From Solibacillus palustris (lineage in GTDB: Bacteria; Bacillota; Bacilli; Bacillales_A; Planococcaceae): DNA of 64,000 nt. Below, in pieces: positions 7,690 to 16,316 of this stretch; position 1 is the first letter of the stretch; the number at the start of each line of letters is the position of its first letter. The stretch spans positions 1,358,350 through 1,422,349 of the forward strand of contig NZ_JAKZFC010000001.1 of assembly GCF_022549215.1 (NCBI RefSeq), written 5' to 3'. The translations under genes were made by a program, and so were the position numbers. The notes under the pieces were generated by a model. That model was not told the DNA's origin, ran no database searches, and saw only the letters and a list, made by a program, of their open reading frames with translations.

Positions 7690-9591
7690 TCACTCTGTCT
7701 CAATATAAATCGCTAATGGTAAATTACTACCGCCTGAGTGCATTAATTCTAATGTAATGACTTCGTTTGCTCCATTTACTGTGTAGCTTGGTAGCTCAAT
7801 GTATTCTTTGCCAGGTTTTAAGGTAGGGATTAAATGAACTTGTCCATTAAATTTAATCGCGCCACTGTACAAACCGCCTCGGCCAGAGAGCTTGATTTTT
7901 ACATTTTTTGCTTGGCCTGTAGGGTTGGCTACAGGTATTTTGACAATATAATTTATACCGAAATGCCCTGAATTGCCGACACTTCCATTCACTTGTGCAA
8001 GTGAGTTTTCTTGAGTTAACAAATGGTCTGTTTTGCCGTTAGAAATACTATAGCCGACTTCTTTGCTATCGATTTGATACGTTGGAAATTCCCCAATAAT
8101 GGATGAGCTTGGCCAAACACCGCGTGGATGGGCTGCAGATGCATTTATTGAAACAGGGTCCGAGTGAATCGTCGCTAGGTCTTCATGATTTTTTGCAACA
8201 ACCGTTCGGATTGTATAGTTGCTTTCACCTTCGCCTATTGACTGAATATCGAAGTCGTGCAAGAACCCGATAATATACGAATTCAGTAATTCATAGGATT
8301 GGATAATTTTCGTTTCACCAGGAGCAATCGTAATGCCTTCTGATTCAGCTGGCTGTAAATTATTGTTCATTACTTGATCGGCGATTGGTAAGCCGATATC
8401 ATAGTTAATCCAGCTGTGACTACTTTTTCTATACACACCTTTTGAATTGGTTACATGTAATGTTGTCGATGTAGAATTATTTTCTAGTGTAATGCCTAGC
8501 ATTATGTCTTTACCGAGTGTGTTGTAGTGCCAGCTAAATATTCGGTGCTCATTTAGCGCATTTTTTGTAACCACATTTTGCGCAGCGAGTGTTGCTGTTG
8601 AATGTGGGATATCACTTGTTGTTAATGTTTCAGGATTGTCACTTACTAACAACGAACGCGTGCCTGCTAATGTCGCAAAAGGAATGCTTTGTGGTACAGG
8701 CGTCGTACCAAATGATTTTTCTAAAAACTTACTTGTAAACATCGTTTGATATAAGTAAATATACATCTCTCTTTGTTCGCTTAAATAACGTAAGTTGCCT
8801 CCTTCATCGACTGTATTGACAATGAATTTGACCGGGACATACATATTTTCTGATTGGATAAACGGCTGTTCTGCGGTTACGATCATTTCGTCGTTGATTT
8901 TTATGACATTACTGCCATTTGTGAAAACAAAAATTAAACCGAAAAGTTGCAATTCAAATTGGTCGCTAGAAAGCCATTTGCCTGTAGCACTTTCAAGGTT
9001 TTCATATAAGTACTTTGCAGGGATATACGTTCTCCCTTGCTTTGTAATTATAGGATGATTCATCACAATTCGTTTGTTATTGATGTGTAAATAATAAGGC
9101 TCATCCGCAGTGGGTGGTTTTGTTTGTCCATCATTTAAAGATATGCTAACTGTACGTGTTTGCTGATTCCATTGGACGCTGCCGCCTAAATTTTCACTTA
9201 AGAATCGGATAGGTACATATGTTTTATCTTTATAAAGAAATGGTGGAACATTTACCGTAACCTTTTTGCCGTTGACGATTGCTGTCTTTGAATTGAGTGT
9301 GACAGCTACCTGATTATCATTGCGTACAGCACTTGCGGTTTTTGTTTGTTGATTCCATTGCACCTTCGCACCAATAATTTCGTATAAATTTCGCATTGGT
9401 AAAAATAGATGGCCATTTTTATTTAATACGGGGTCTTTAAATGTTACTTTCTTTCCGTTTATGAGCACAGTCACGTTTTTTTCAATCGTCAAACCATTGC
9501 CCACGGATTGGTTCGCGAACGCTGCACTTTGATTTACGGATAAAAGGGCAATCGTCATGATCATCATAATAATCCAATATTTTTTAAACAT
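7690..9591 (-). CDS. secreted stalk protein with copper-amine-oxidase N-terminal-like domains
   Basis: Exported protein of 633 residues. The signal peptide (about 1-26) ends near AFA. Residues 38-280 hold repeated copper-amine-oxidase-N1-like modules, each with VLINGKKVTF, LFLPMRNLYEIIGAKVQW and similar (again at TYVPIRFLSENLGGSVQW and TYIPAKYLYENL). These modules act as wall-associated stalks in Firmicutes and do not imply oxidase activity; no catalytic topaquinone domain is present. Residues 290-633 are a beta-rich region of unknown family. GGAGG sits about 16 nt before the ATG, longer than normal, so an upstream non-ATG start is possible. Another stalk-domain protein is encoded at 11836. 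Confidence 0.78.
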   Translation of the reverse strand: MFKKYWIIMMIMTIALLSVNQSAAFANQSVGNGLTIEKNVTVLINGKKVTFKDPVLNKNGHLFLPMRNLYEIIGAKVQWNQQTKTASAVRNDNQVAVTLNSKTAIVNGKKVTVNVPPFLYKDKTYVPIRFLSENLGGSVQWNQQTRTVSISLNDGQTKPPTADEPYYLHINNKRIVMNHPIITKQGRTYIPAKYLYENLESATGKWLSSDQFELQLFGLIFVFTNGSNVIKINDEMIVTAEQPFIQSENMYVPVKFIVNTVDEGGNLRYLSEQREMYIYLYQTMFTSKFLEKSFGTTPVPQSIPFATLAGTRSLLVSDNPETLTTSDIPHSTATLAAQNVVTKNALNEHRIFSWHYNTLGKDIMLGITLENNSTSTTLHVTNSKGVYRKSSHSWINYDIGLPIADQVMNNNLQPAESEGITIAPGETKIIQSYELLNSYIIGFLHDFDIQSIGEGESNYTIRTVVAKNHEDLATIHSDPVSINASAAHPRGVWPSSSIIGEFPTYQIDSKEVGYSISNGKTDHLLTQENSLAQVNGSVGNSGHFGINYIVKIPVANPTGQAKNVKIKLSGRGGLYSGAIKFNGQVHLIPTLKPGKEYIELPSYTVNGANEVITLELMHSGGSNLPLAIYIETE

Positions 9592-9888
9592 AATAAAATT
9601 AATCGTTCCTCCATTAGTAAATAGTTGAATTACCGAAAGCTAATGTTGTATAGATACTTGCGGTAAATGTTTGAAACGATTGTATCGAATCAAAAAATCT
9701 TATTAATTATAGCATATAAGTCAGGCTGTTCTATGGGTAAATCTTTTATGATTATTGAGGAATATGCTACTATCTACCATAAATTCTAGTGAATGCTTCC
9801 CGTTGTTTTGTGATAAAAATTTGATGTCGGTTATTTGTTGTTGTAGAAATGCTTAAGGTGAGAAAAGCTTTAGATTAGAAGAGAAATT

Positions 9889-9932
9889 AAAAAACATGAA
9901 TTCGCAATTTTACTAGCGAAATCATGTTTTTT
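9889..9932. terminator. bidirectional terminator
   Basis: AAAAAACATGA..TTCGC pairs with GCGAA..TCATGTTTTTT, giving T6 on either strand. It lies 48 nt past the end of the DMT transporter gene. The rest of 9592-9979 shows no gene. Confidence 0.75.
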
Positions 9933-9979
9933 GAATTGTAAAGTATGATTTTTTTAGGATAGTCAAAATTGAAAAGCTA

Positions 9980-10918
9980 CTAACTCACACTTTCAGAAAG
10001 CTCGTTTGGTTTTGGTTCGGTATTTTTTTCAGCCTTTAACGCGATATAAATCATCATCACCAAAATGAATGAAGTGCCTAGCCATTGAAATGATCCGAAT
10101 GGTTCTTTCAACCATAACACGGTAGCAAGTACGGCAGTCAGCGGCTCGATATTCCCGAGTAAGCTCGTTTCCTTTACCGATAAAGTTTGTAAGCTTTCAA
10201 TATAAAACCAAAAAGATAGCATTGTTCCGAAAATAATGACGATTATTAAATAAAGGATTGTCGATGCTGTCCAACTAGAAACATCGACTTCCCATGGTGC
10301 CTTAACAAAGCTAAGTGCAATACCAGCTAGCACCATGGCCCAACCAACAACAACTAATGAATCAAATCGTCTTAATAACGGAATGGCGTACAGCGTATAA
10401 AACGCGAGCGAAACCCCCGAAAGCAATCCCCAAACAATGGCAGGAAGTGGAACCGCAAGTGCCGAAATCGAGCCGTTTGTTAATAGTAAGAAGCTTCCAC
10501 CAAGTGCGAGTGAAATGGTAACAGCATCCTTTTTCGTAAATTTTGCTTGGCCGCGCAATGCAACCCAGACAATAATCATCACCGGAGCTAAGTATTGCAA
10601 TAATGTAGCGACCGCTGCATTGCCTTCCTTGATTGCCGCCATATATGTATACTGTACTGCTAGCATTCCAACGAGCCCAAAAATAATAAGCCGCGTTGCA
10701 CTGTATTTTTCACGCCAAATTTCGAAAATTTGCCCACGATCTTTAAAAATGGCTTGCGTTAACAATAGTAAAGTACCTGCAATAAGTAATCGTGTTGATA
10801 CGAGCCAACTTACTTCAATTCCTTGAGTGAAAAGCTGCTGCGCGACAGTTCCGCCAATTCCCCAAAAGAAACAGCCAGAGACAACGAGCATAAAGCCTAT
10901 CATTCGTTTGTTTTTCAT
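9980..10918 (-). CDS. EamA/DMT-family transporter
   Basis: Drug/metabolite-superfamily permease of 312 residues with ten predicted membrane helices in two EamA halves (about 8-140 and 152-300). The opening MKNKRMIGFMLVVSGCFFWGIGG, the central LLQYLAPVMIIVW and the closing SLLGNIEPLTAVLATVLWLKEPFG are characteristic. It exports or imports small metabolites across the cytoplasmic membrane; the substrate is unknown. ATG 10918 is preferred because TTGAGGGA lies five bases upstream; a TTG inside that site (10930) is a weaker start. Single gene with a terminator after it. A second EamA protein (RarD-type) lies at 39844. Confidence 0.9.
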   Translation of the reverse strand: MKNKRMIGFMLVVSGCFFWGIGGTVAQQLFTQGIEVSWLVSTRLLIAGTLLLLTQAIFKDRGQIFEIWREKYSATRLIIFGLVGMLAVQYTYMAAIKEGNAAVATLLQYLAPVMIIVWVALRGQAKFTKKDAVTISLALGGSFLLLTNGSISALAVPLPAIVWGLLSGVSLAFYTLYAIPLLRRFDSLVVVGWAMVLAGIALSFVKAPWEVDVSSWTASTILYLIIVIIFGTMLSFWFYIESLQTLSVKETSLLGNIEPLTAVLATVLWLKEPFGSFQWLGTSFILVMMIYIALKAEKNTEPKPNELSESVS

Positions 10919-11036
10919 AATATCCCTCAATTTTTATATAGTATTTTCATTGTAGCGAATCTTAATATGAAAAGCCACGTCCCTTTTTTCATGCTGACTT
11001 GATATTTAATAATTAAACAGTATGGGAGGGAAGTTT

Positions 11037-11570
11037 ATGTTAACAATAAGCGCAGGGCATTTTGGGAGGGCTACGGGAGCAAGTGACTTAATAGATGAAG
11101 GAAGTGAAGTTGTCGAGGTGGTAACAGCCTTACAAATGCATTTTCAGGCAAGTACTATTACACCACAGTTCATCATCGACCGTTATTCTAAAAATCAGGC
11201 ACAAAACTTACGCTATTTGATCGCAGCGCATAACAAAACCAAACGTGTGCTAGATGTGAGTATTCATTTTAATGCGATTAGCGATATAAGGGAAGCAGGC
11301 ATTGGTACTGAAGTATTATATGTCAATCCAAAATTGAAAGAATTTGCAGCTAATATGAGTGCGGTCATTGCCAAGGCAGGCGAATTCAAGGACAGAGGAG
11401 CAAAGTATCGAACCAATTTGGCATGGTTAAACAAAACGATGAAACCAGCCATTATCATTGAAATTTGCTTCGTGAATTCGAAAACGGATGTACATTGCTA
11501 TCAGAAAAATAAACCACAAATTATAGAAGCGATTTTTAAGCTGTTGGAAAGCTATTGTTCTATTAATTAG
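11037..11570 (+). CDS. N-acetylmuramoyl-L-alanine amidase (Amidase_3)
   Basis: Stand-alone Zn-dependent amidase of 177 residues that would cleave the bond between muramic acid and the stem peptide. The Zn ligands are visible as SAGHFG near residue 8, a Glu in LIDEGSEVVEV, and His in SIHFNA; the catalytic Glu is in IIIEICFVN. There is no signal peptide and no wall-binding domain, so it resembles phage or sporulation endolysins more than exported autolysins. ATG 11037 follows GGGAGGG with good spacing; an ATG at 11022 would place that site inside the gene. It does not form an operon with its neighbours. Confidence 0.85.
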   Translation: MLTISAGHFGRATGASDLIDEGSEVVEVVTALQMHFQASTITPQFIIDRYSKNQAQNLRYLIAAHNKTKRVLDVSIHFNAISDIREAGIGTEVLYVNPKLKEFAANMSAVIAKAGEFKDRGAKYRTNLAWLNKTMKPAIIIEICFVNSKTDVHCYQKNKPQIIEAIFKLLESYCSIN

Positions 11571-11639
11571 CAATGTTTTGAAGGTTCGTCACCAAATTGC
11601 GGGGATAACAATTTGATAGGTATGCAATTTGATTGGAAT

Positions 11640-11745
11640 GAAGGGAAGGCGAGTGTAGCTGGCGGCTAGCGCCTTACGCTACAGAGCAAAGCTTCTACCG
11701 GGAAAATTGTTCCCCGTAGTATAGCAGAACGAACTGTATTAAAAA
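11640..11745. repeat. Bacillales-type intergenic repeat (partial copy)
   Basis: A stretch ending CCCCGTAGTATAGCAGAACG (11713-11732) is nearly repeated at 43679-43698. It looks like the 3' end of the long, structured intergenic repeats common in Bacillaceae. The rest of 11571-11835 shows no gene. Confidence 0.45.
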
Positions 11746-11835
11746 TAATGACAATGAAAAAAATTATAAAAAAGTTGTAACCTTTTTTTATTTAGTGCAA
11801 CTAATGAAATGTAAACATGGAAAGGAATGAAATTT

Positions 11836-12741
11836 ATGACATTGAAAAGAATTGCACCATTAGCACTTTCTGCATTATTATTAGGCGCTGTTGCAGCCAA
11901 TGCAGAAGAACCAACTACGACAGATAGCGTAGAAGAAGTAGAGAAAGCTCCAATTTTTGTTCAGCAAAAAGGGAAGGTAACATCGGTTGAAGACTTTAAC
12001 GATGGCAAATTATTCTTTGTAGAAGACGGTGAAAATATTTTCCACTTTTATGTAGACGCTAACACACTTGTCTACGATAATACGGGGAAAGAAGTAAAAC
12101 TAGAAGTTGGTAATACGATTTCAATGTACGTTTATGGAAATCAGCCAATGATTTTAATTTATCCACCACGCTACACACCATCAGTTGTAATTGTAGAAAC
12201 TGAAAAGCCCGGCTTTGTAAAAGTGGATCAGTTCGATGAAAACCATTTAAGCGCTGATGGCCAATTACAGTTAAACTTAAATGAAGATTCAGTAATTGTG
12301 GACGCAAAAGGCAAAACAGTTGCGGCTGAAGATTTAAAAGATAACAGTGCTATTGTATTTTATGGGCCAACAACGAGAAGCTTACCACCACAAACTTCAC
12401 CAGAAAAAATCGTGGTATTCCCAAAATTAGATAACACTGTTCCAGAAGAAACGCCAGATGATGAATCAAAAATTGAAGAAATTATCGGCGGTGACTTTAG
12501 ATTACTAGAGGGTCAAAAAATGGTACCTCTTCGTAAAGTCGCAGAAGGCTTAGGCTATAAAGTAGATGCCACGAAAAAGGGTGCAATCATTTCTAAAGAT
12601 GCATTAACTTATACAATTACTCGCGACGAAAAAACGTATGGCTACAACAAAGCATTAGGTCAATTTAAAGTAGCACCAACGTTATTAGAGGAAGGTAAAA
12701 CATACGTAGAATATGATTTTGTATTAGAGCTTTTAAAATAA
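11836..12741 (+). CDS. secreted stalk-domain protein
   Basis: Exported protein of 301 residues. The signal peptide ends at about residue 23 (AVAANA/EE). Residues 40-195 form two beta-rich modules (KGKVTSVEDF... and PGFVKVDQF...) that look like a tandem duplication, followed by an acidic linker (VPEETPDDESKIEE). The C-terminal 80 residues (MVPLRKVAEGLGYKVDATKKGAIISKD) resemble a copper-amine-oxidase-N1 stalk module, as in the 7.7-9.6 kb protein. No catalytic site is visible. ATG 11836 has GGAAAGGA at a normal distance, whereas ATG 11827 abuts that site. Probably a cell-envelope protein; role unknown. Confidence 0.78.
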   Translation: MTLKRIAPLALSALLLGAVAANAEEPTTTDSVEEVEKAPIFVQQKGKVTSVEDFNDGKLFFVEDGENIFHFYVDANTLVYDNTGKEVKLEVGNTISMYVYGNQPMILIYPPRYTPSVVIVETEKPGFVKVDQFDENHLSADGQLQLNLNEDSVIVDAKGKTVAAEDLKDNSAIVFYGPTTRSLPPQTSPEKIVVFPKLDNTVPEETPDDESKIEEIIGGDFRLLEGQKMVPLRKVAEGLGYKVDATKKGAIISKDALTYTITRDEKTYGYNKALGQFKVAPTLLEEGKTYVEYDFVLELLK

Positions 12742-12814
12742 TTACAAAAACGTCACATGGAGTGACACAGCATTCGAGACCAGTATTTTGCTGGCCCCCA
12801 TTTTTGGTGCAAAG

Positions 12815-12851
12815 GGCTTATCCTGAAAGTGATTTCTGGATAAGCCTTTTT
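12815..12851 (+). terminator. Rho-independent terminator
   Basis: GGCTTATCC/GGATAAGCC stem with T5, about 75 nt after the stalk-protein stop. Confidence 0.85.
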
Positions 12852-13032
12852 GCATAAATAAATTATTTTTCCAAGAAAATGATTTTAAAAGGCAATTTCC
12901 GTCTAATGTAATCGTTTTGTAATGTATATGTAACAAATTTTTGATGTTTATACCCGTTATACCTATTTAAATTACATGTTTGTTTATTATACAATAATAG
13001 TCGAACAGCTATAGAAAGGAACTAGAAAACAA

Positions 13033-14913
13033 ATGAATCAAAAATTGATTACATTGGTTGTTGCAGTTATCCTCACATGTGTACTAGCTGTCAATCCAGC
13101 ATCTGCTAATATCGTGTTTGAAGATGTTGCGACAACCAATCCTGCTTATGACGAAATTCAGTATTTAATTGACCTCGGAGTAATTAATGGCTACCAAGAA
13201 AATGGTAAAACATTATTCAAGCCAAATGAAAGTGTAACTCGTGGGCATGCAGCAAAAATGGCAGTAATTGCAGCGGGTTATGGGCCACTAACAGTAAGTA
13301 AATCTTCTTACACAGATGTCAAAGTAGGCACACAAATGTCTGGTTATGTAGAGCGTGCCAAGGAATTAGGATTATTTTCGACAACATCAAGCAAGTTTTA
13401 TCCAAATGATCCACTTACTCGTGATGAAATGAGTTATGTTTTAACAAAGGCTTTTAAATTAAATGCAAATGATTATAAAGACGATACAATGGTGTTTACA
13501 GATGTAAGTTCTTCAAATACATATGCTTCATACATAAAGGCTATCTATTATAATGGGATATCAAATGGTAGTGGTGGAGGTAAGTATTTACCGAAAAGCC
13601 CGGTAACGCGTGCACAATTTGCTTCGTTTATCTCTCGTGCAAAGAGTGACAAGTTCCGATTACCTTTACCGTCAATTCCAGAAAAGGTTGATACAACACA
13701 AGTAATCGGTTTAATATCGGTTACAACAGACGCATTAAATGTTCGAACTGCACCAAATACAAACGCGACAGTGATTGGAACGGTTAATACAGGTGGTAAA
13801 TTATCTGTATACGCAGTAGAAGGAAACTGGTTAAAAGTTTCGTATAAAGGGCAATACGCTTATATTAGTAAGTCATATGCGAAGTTTTTAGCGCATGATG
13901 GTAGTTCGATTGGTTCGGCAATTAAAAAAGTCACAACGAACGAGAATATGAATTTATATTACACACCATCATCTTCATCGAAAGTTATTACACAAATTGC
14001 ACAAGGGACAAGCCTGTCAGTATATAAAGAAGTGAATGGCTATTACCTAACAATGGTAAATGGCATGCCAGGCTATATTGTGAAATCAAGTACAACAGAT
14101 GTCGAAACGGAAACGCCAGACCCAGATCCAGATCCAGGTAATGGAGAAGTGACGGTGAATACAATGGGGAAAGTAACAATCGGCGGTTTAAATATGCGTC
14201 AATCTGCTTCTTCTAGTTCGGCATCGTTAAAAACTTTAGCAAAAGGAAAAGTTATTTCAGTTCATTCGATTTCAGGTTACTGGGCAAAAGTAACGGCTGA
14301 TGGTGTAACAGGCTATGTACATAAATCGTATATTAAGCTCATGAACACGTCAGGTAGCTCGGTGAAGGGACGCATTATTATTCTTGACCCTGGCCACGGT
14401 GGTAAGGACCCAGGCGCAGTGAAAGAAGGCAGTACTGAAAAAGCAATCGTGTTAAAGGTTGGAACACTTGTAAAGCAAAAGCTTGAAAAGGCGGGCGCTA
14501 AAGTGTATATGACACGCACAGGAGATACGTATCCAACTTTGGAGGAGCGAGTAGCATTTACAAAGAAGAATTACGGTGAAATATATGTAAGTGTTCACGT
14601 GAATTCAGCGACAGCTTCTAGTGCTAACGGTACAGAGACATACTATAATGTTTCAACTGGCGATCAGTATGAAGAAGATAAAAAACTAGCGACTTATATT
14701 AACAACGAAATCGTAACAAATGCGAACATGAATAACCGCGGCGTGAAGGAAGGACCATTTTACGTAATTCGCAATATGATGATTCCTTCTGTATTAGTTG
14801 AGCTTGGCTTCATTACAAACCCGAGTGACCGCGAAAAACTAATTAATGATAAATACGTAGAAATTTTTGCGCAATCTATATACAAAGGGATTGTCGACTA
14901 CTACGGAAACTAA
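13033..14913 (+). CDS. SLH- and SH3-domain N-acetylmuramoyl-L-alanine amidase
   Basis: Exported wall hydrolase of 626 residues. Signal peptide about 1-25; three S-layer-homology repeats (about 27-205, each with a TRGHAAKM/TRDEMSYV/TRAQFASF turn) that bind pyruvylated wall polymer; SH3-type repeats near 228-285, 295-350 and 375-430, split by a DPDPDPDPG linker; and an Amidase_3 domain (about 447-625). The domain's Zn/catalytic motifs are LDPGHGGKDPGA, SVHVNS and LVELGFITN. It would cleave peptidoglycan amide bonds at the surface, as in cell separation or remodelling. Single gene ending in a strong terminator. Tandem SLH-SH3-amidase architecture is common in S-layer Bacillales. Confidence 0.95.
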   Translation: MNQKLITLVVAVILTCVLAVNPASANIVFEDVATTNPAYDEIQYLIDLGVINGYQENGKTLFKPNESVTRGHAAKMAVIAAGYGPLTVSKSSYTDVKVGTQMSGYVERAKELGLFSTTSSKFYPNDPLTRDEMSYVLTKAFKLNANDYKDDTMVFTDVSSSNTYASYIKAIYYNGISNGSGGGKYLPKSPVTRAQFASFISRAKSDKFRLPLPSIPEKVDTTQVIGLISVTTDALNVRTAPNTNATVIGTVNTGGKLSVYAVEGNWLKVSYKGQYAYISKSYAKFLAHDGSSIGSAIKKVTTNENMNLYYTPSSSSKVITQIAQGTSLSVYKEVNGYYLTMVNGMPGYIVKSSTTDVETETPDPDPDPGNGEVTVNTMGKVTIGGLNMRQSASSSSASLKTLAKGKVISVHSISGYWAKVTADGVTGYVHKSYIKLMNTSGSSVKGRIIILDPGHGGKDPGAVKEGSTEKAIVLKVGTLVKQKLEKAGAKVYMTRTGDTYPTLEERVAFTKKNYGEIYVSVHVNSATASSANGTETYYNVSTGDQYEEDKKLATYINNEIVTNANMNNRGVKEGPFYVIRNMMIPSVLVELGFITNPSDREKLINDKYVEIFAQSIYKGIVDYYGN

Positions 14914-14919
14914 TAGAGC

Positions 14920-14956
14920 AAGCACTTGCATTGAATTGCAGGTGCTTGTTTTTTCC
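14920..14956 (+). terminator. Rho-independent terminator
   Basis: AAGCACTTGCA/TGCAGGTGCTT stem followed by GT6, six nt after the amidase stop. Confidence 0.9.
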
Positions 14957-15002
14957 TTCTGGAAATTGCGCGTGAGGTGGATTTTCTCAATTGCCCTTGT
15001 AT

Positions 15003-15108
15003 GAGCGATCGCATAATGTGTTGATGCGTGCGAATTACCAAAAAGCACCTTTTCAATCCGATTAAGATTCCTCATTGTTATGAAAAATGATATCATCCCC
15101 AACTTATG
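15003..15108 (-). repeat. decayed relic of the phased-box repeat family
   Basis: On the minus strand the head CATAAGTTGGGGATGATAT (15090-15108) is identical to that at 861-879. One or two box-like sequences (GTGCGA at 15028, GAGCGA at 15003) follow without the regular spacing seen elsewhere. Confidence 0.5.
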
Positions 15109-15191
15109 GTAGCTAGCCAATGAACCAAAAATTGGAATAATAATGAAACATTCCCGTTTACTACACGTAGTAATACTAATGGGGTGATATT

Positions 15192-15644
15192 ATGTATAGA
15201 ATTTTTCAGGTATTGTTGGTGTTTGTTATTAGCATTGGGATATATTATGCGTTTGATTATTATGAGACAAAGCAATTTGTAGAGAACGTGTATGAGATGG
15301 AACTTATAAAGAGTGATACTTTAAACAAGTTGTCCATTACAAAGTATCCAGAGCAAGCTACTTATTTAACGTTCGACAAAAGCGAGGTACAGGAGGCATA
15401 TCGGATATTAAATAAGCCTGATTTACAGAAAACGGAGCGTCTACAAACAAGTGAAAACTATATCAAAATACGGTTTCAAGAGGACGGTTCACAATCTTCC
15501 ATCCAATATTATTTCTATGACAATGGCTATATTACACGTGTGGAAGATGCCATTTCGGTAAGTACCTATCAGTATTACAAAACAGATGCAGCCGAGTTGA
15601 ATGCGATCATAGAGGAACTGCTGACTGGCAAATCATTTGATTAG
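15192..15644 (+). CDS. membrane-anchored protein of unknown function
   Basis: 150 residues with an N-terminal membrane anchor (about 5-22) and an outward-facing domain containing LSITKYPEQATYLTFDKSE and IKIRFQ...YYFYDNGYI. I do not recognise the family. The next gene encodes a recognisable paralogue (MSITEYPEMNSYMTTDLQE, VRFSMAE..ITYTFYENG), so the two arose by tandem duplication and their order suggests one transcript. GGGGTGA precedes the ATG. The product probably sits on the outer face of the membrane; role unknown. Confidence 0.7.
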   Translation: MYRIFQVLLVFVISIGIYYAFDYYETKQFVENVYEMELIKSDTLNKLSITKYPEQATYLTFDKSEVQEAYRILNKPDLQKTERLQTSENYIKIRFQEDGSQSSIQYYFYDNGYITRVEDAISVSTYQYYKTDAAELNAIIEELLTGKSFD

Positions 15645-15663
15645 CATAACAAGGGAGAATATT

Positions 15664-16121
15664 ATGACAGATAAAAAGATATTCATAGCACTGGCAGTTC
15701 TACTAGCAAGTGTGCTGATTTATAAGCAAATTGTACCTTTTCCACTAAAGCGTGATTTAAAGGATGGAACCCTACTAGAAATGCACGATATGACCCGCAT
15801 GTCGATTACCGAGTATCCGGAGATGAATTCTTATATGACAACAGATTTGCAGGAAATAAAAGAAATGGATGCGCTTCTCATGGATGTGAAGGTGAAAGTG
15901 GGACCAATATTTGAGGAATTATCACGTGATGATGAGGCACTAAAGGTTCGTTTTTCAATGGCTGAATCGGGCTTTGCCATTACATACACGTTTTATGAAA
16001 ATGGGATTTGGTGCGTTTAGAAACAGCGATGATCAATAAATTGGCATCGTATCGACATGTATCGGACAAAGAGCTTGAGCGGGTAAAGCAGCTTGTGCTT
16101 GCGGGGAAGACGCTTGATTAA
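15664..16121 (+). pseudogene. frameshifted paralogue of the preceding membrane-anchored protein
   Basis: The ATG at 15664 (after AAGGGAGA) opens a frame that ends early at 16020 after TFYENGIW. A shift of one base at about 16008-16012 restores a continuous frame to 16121, reading VRLETAMINKLASY...KQLVLAGKTLD. This is the counterpart of the C-terminus of the upstream gene (AAELNAIIEELLTGKSFD). The first part (membrane anchor at about 5-20, then SITEYPEMNSYMT) is intact. It is therefore a recent frameshift, or a sequencing error; the truncated product would be 118 residues. Confidence 0.75.
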
Positions 16122-16316
16122 TCTATGGTAATTTAATGGGGAGGAATTACTTGTTGTGTTTGGAAATGAAACGTATAATTGAGGATACGTTTCAAGTAAA
16201 TGAAACCATTGGCGATTATCCAAAATGGCAATAGACGCATGGTTAATTTCTGTATTAACATTAAGCAAAAATTGTAAAGCAGAGAAGTATTTTGGATTGG
16301 AGAGAAGGGTATAGGA

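Noticed and set aside
16140..16316. Short gene before the ABC exporter
   Set aside because: A fragment reading MKRIIEDTFQVNETIGDYPKW is protein-like but ends after 22 codons and has no clear start signal.
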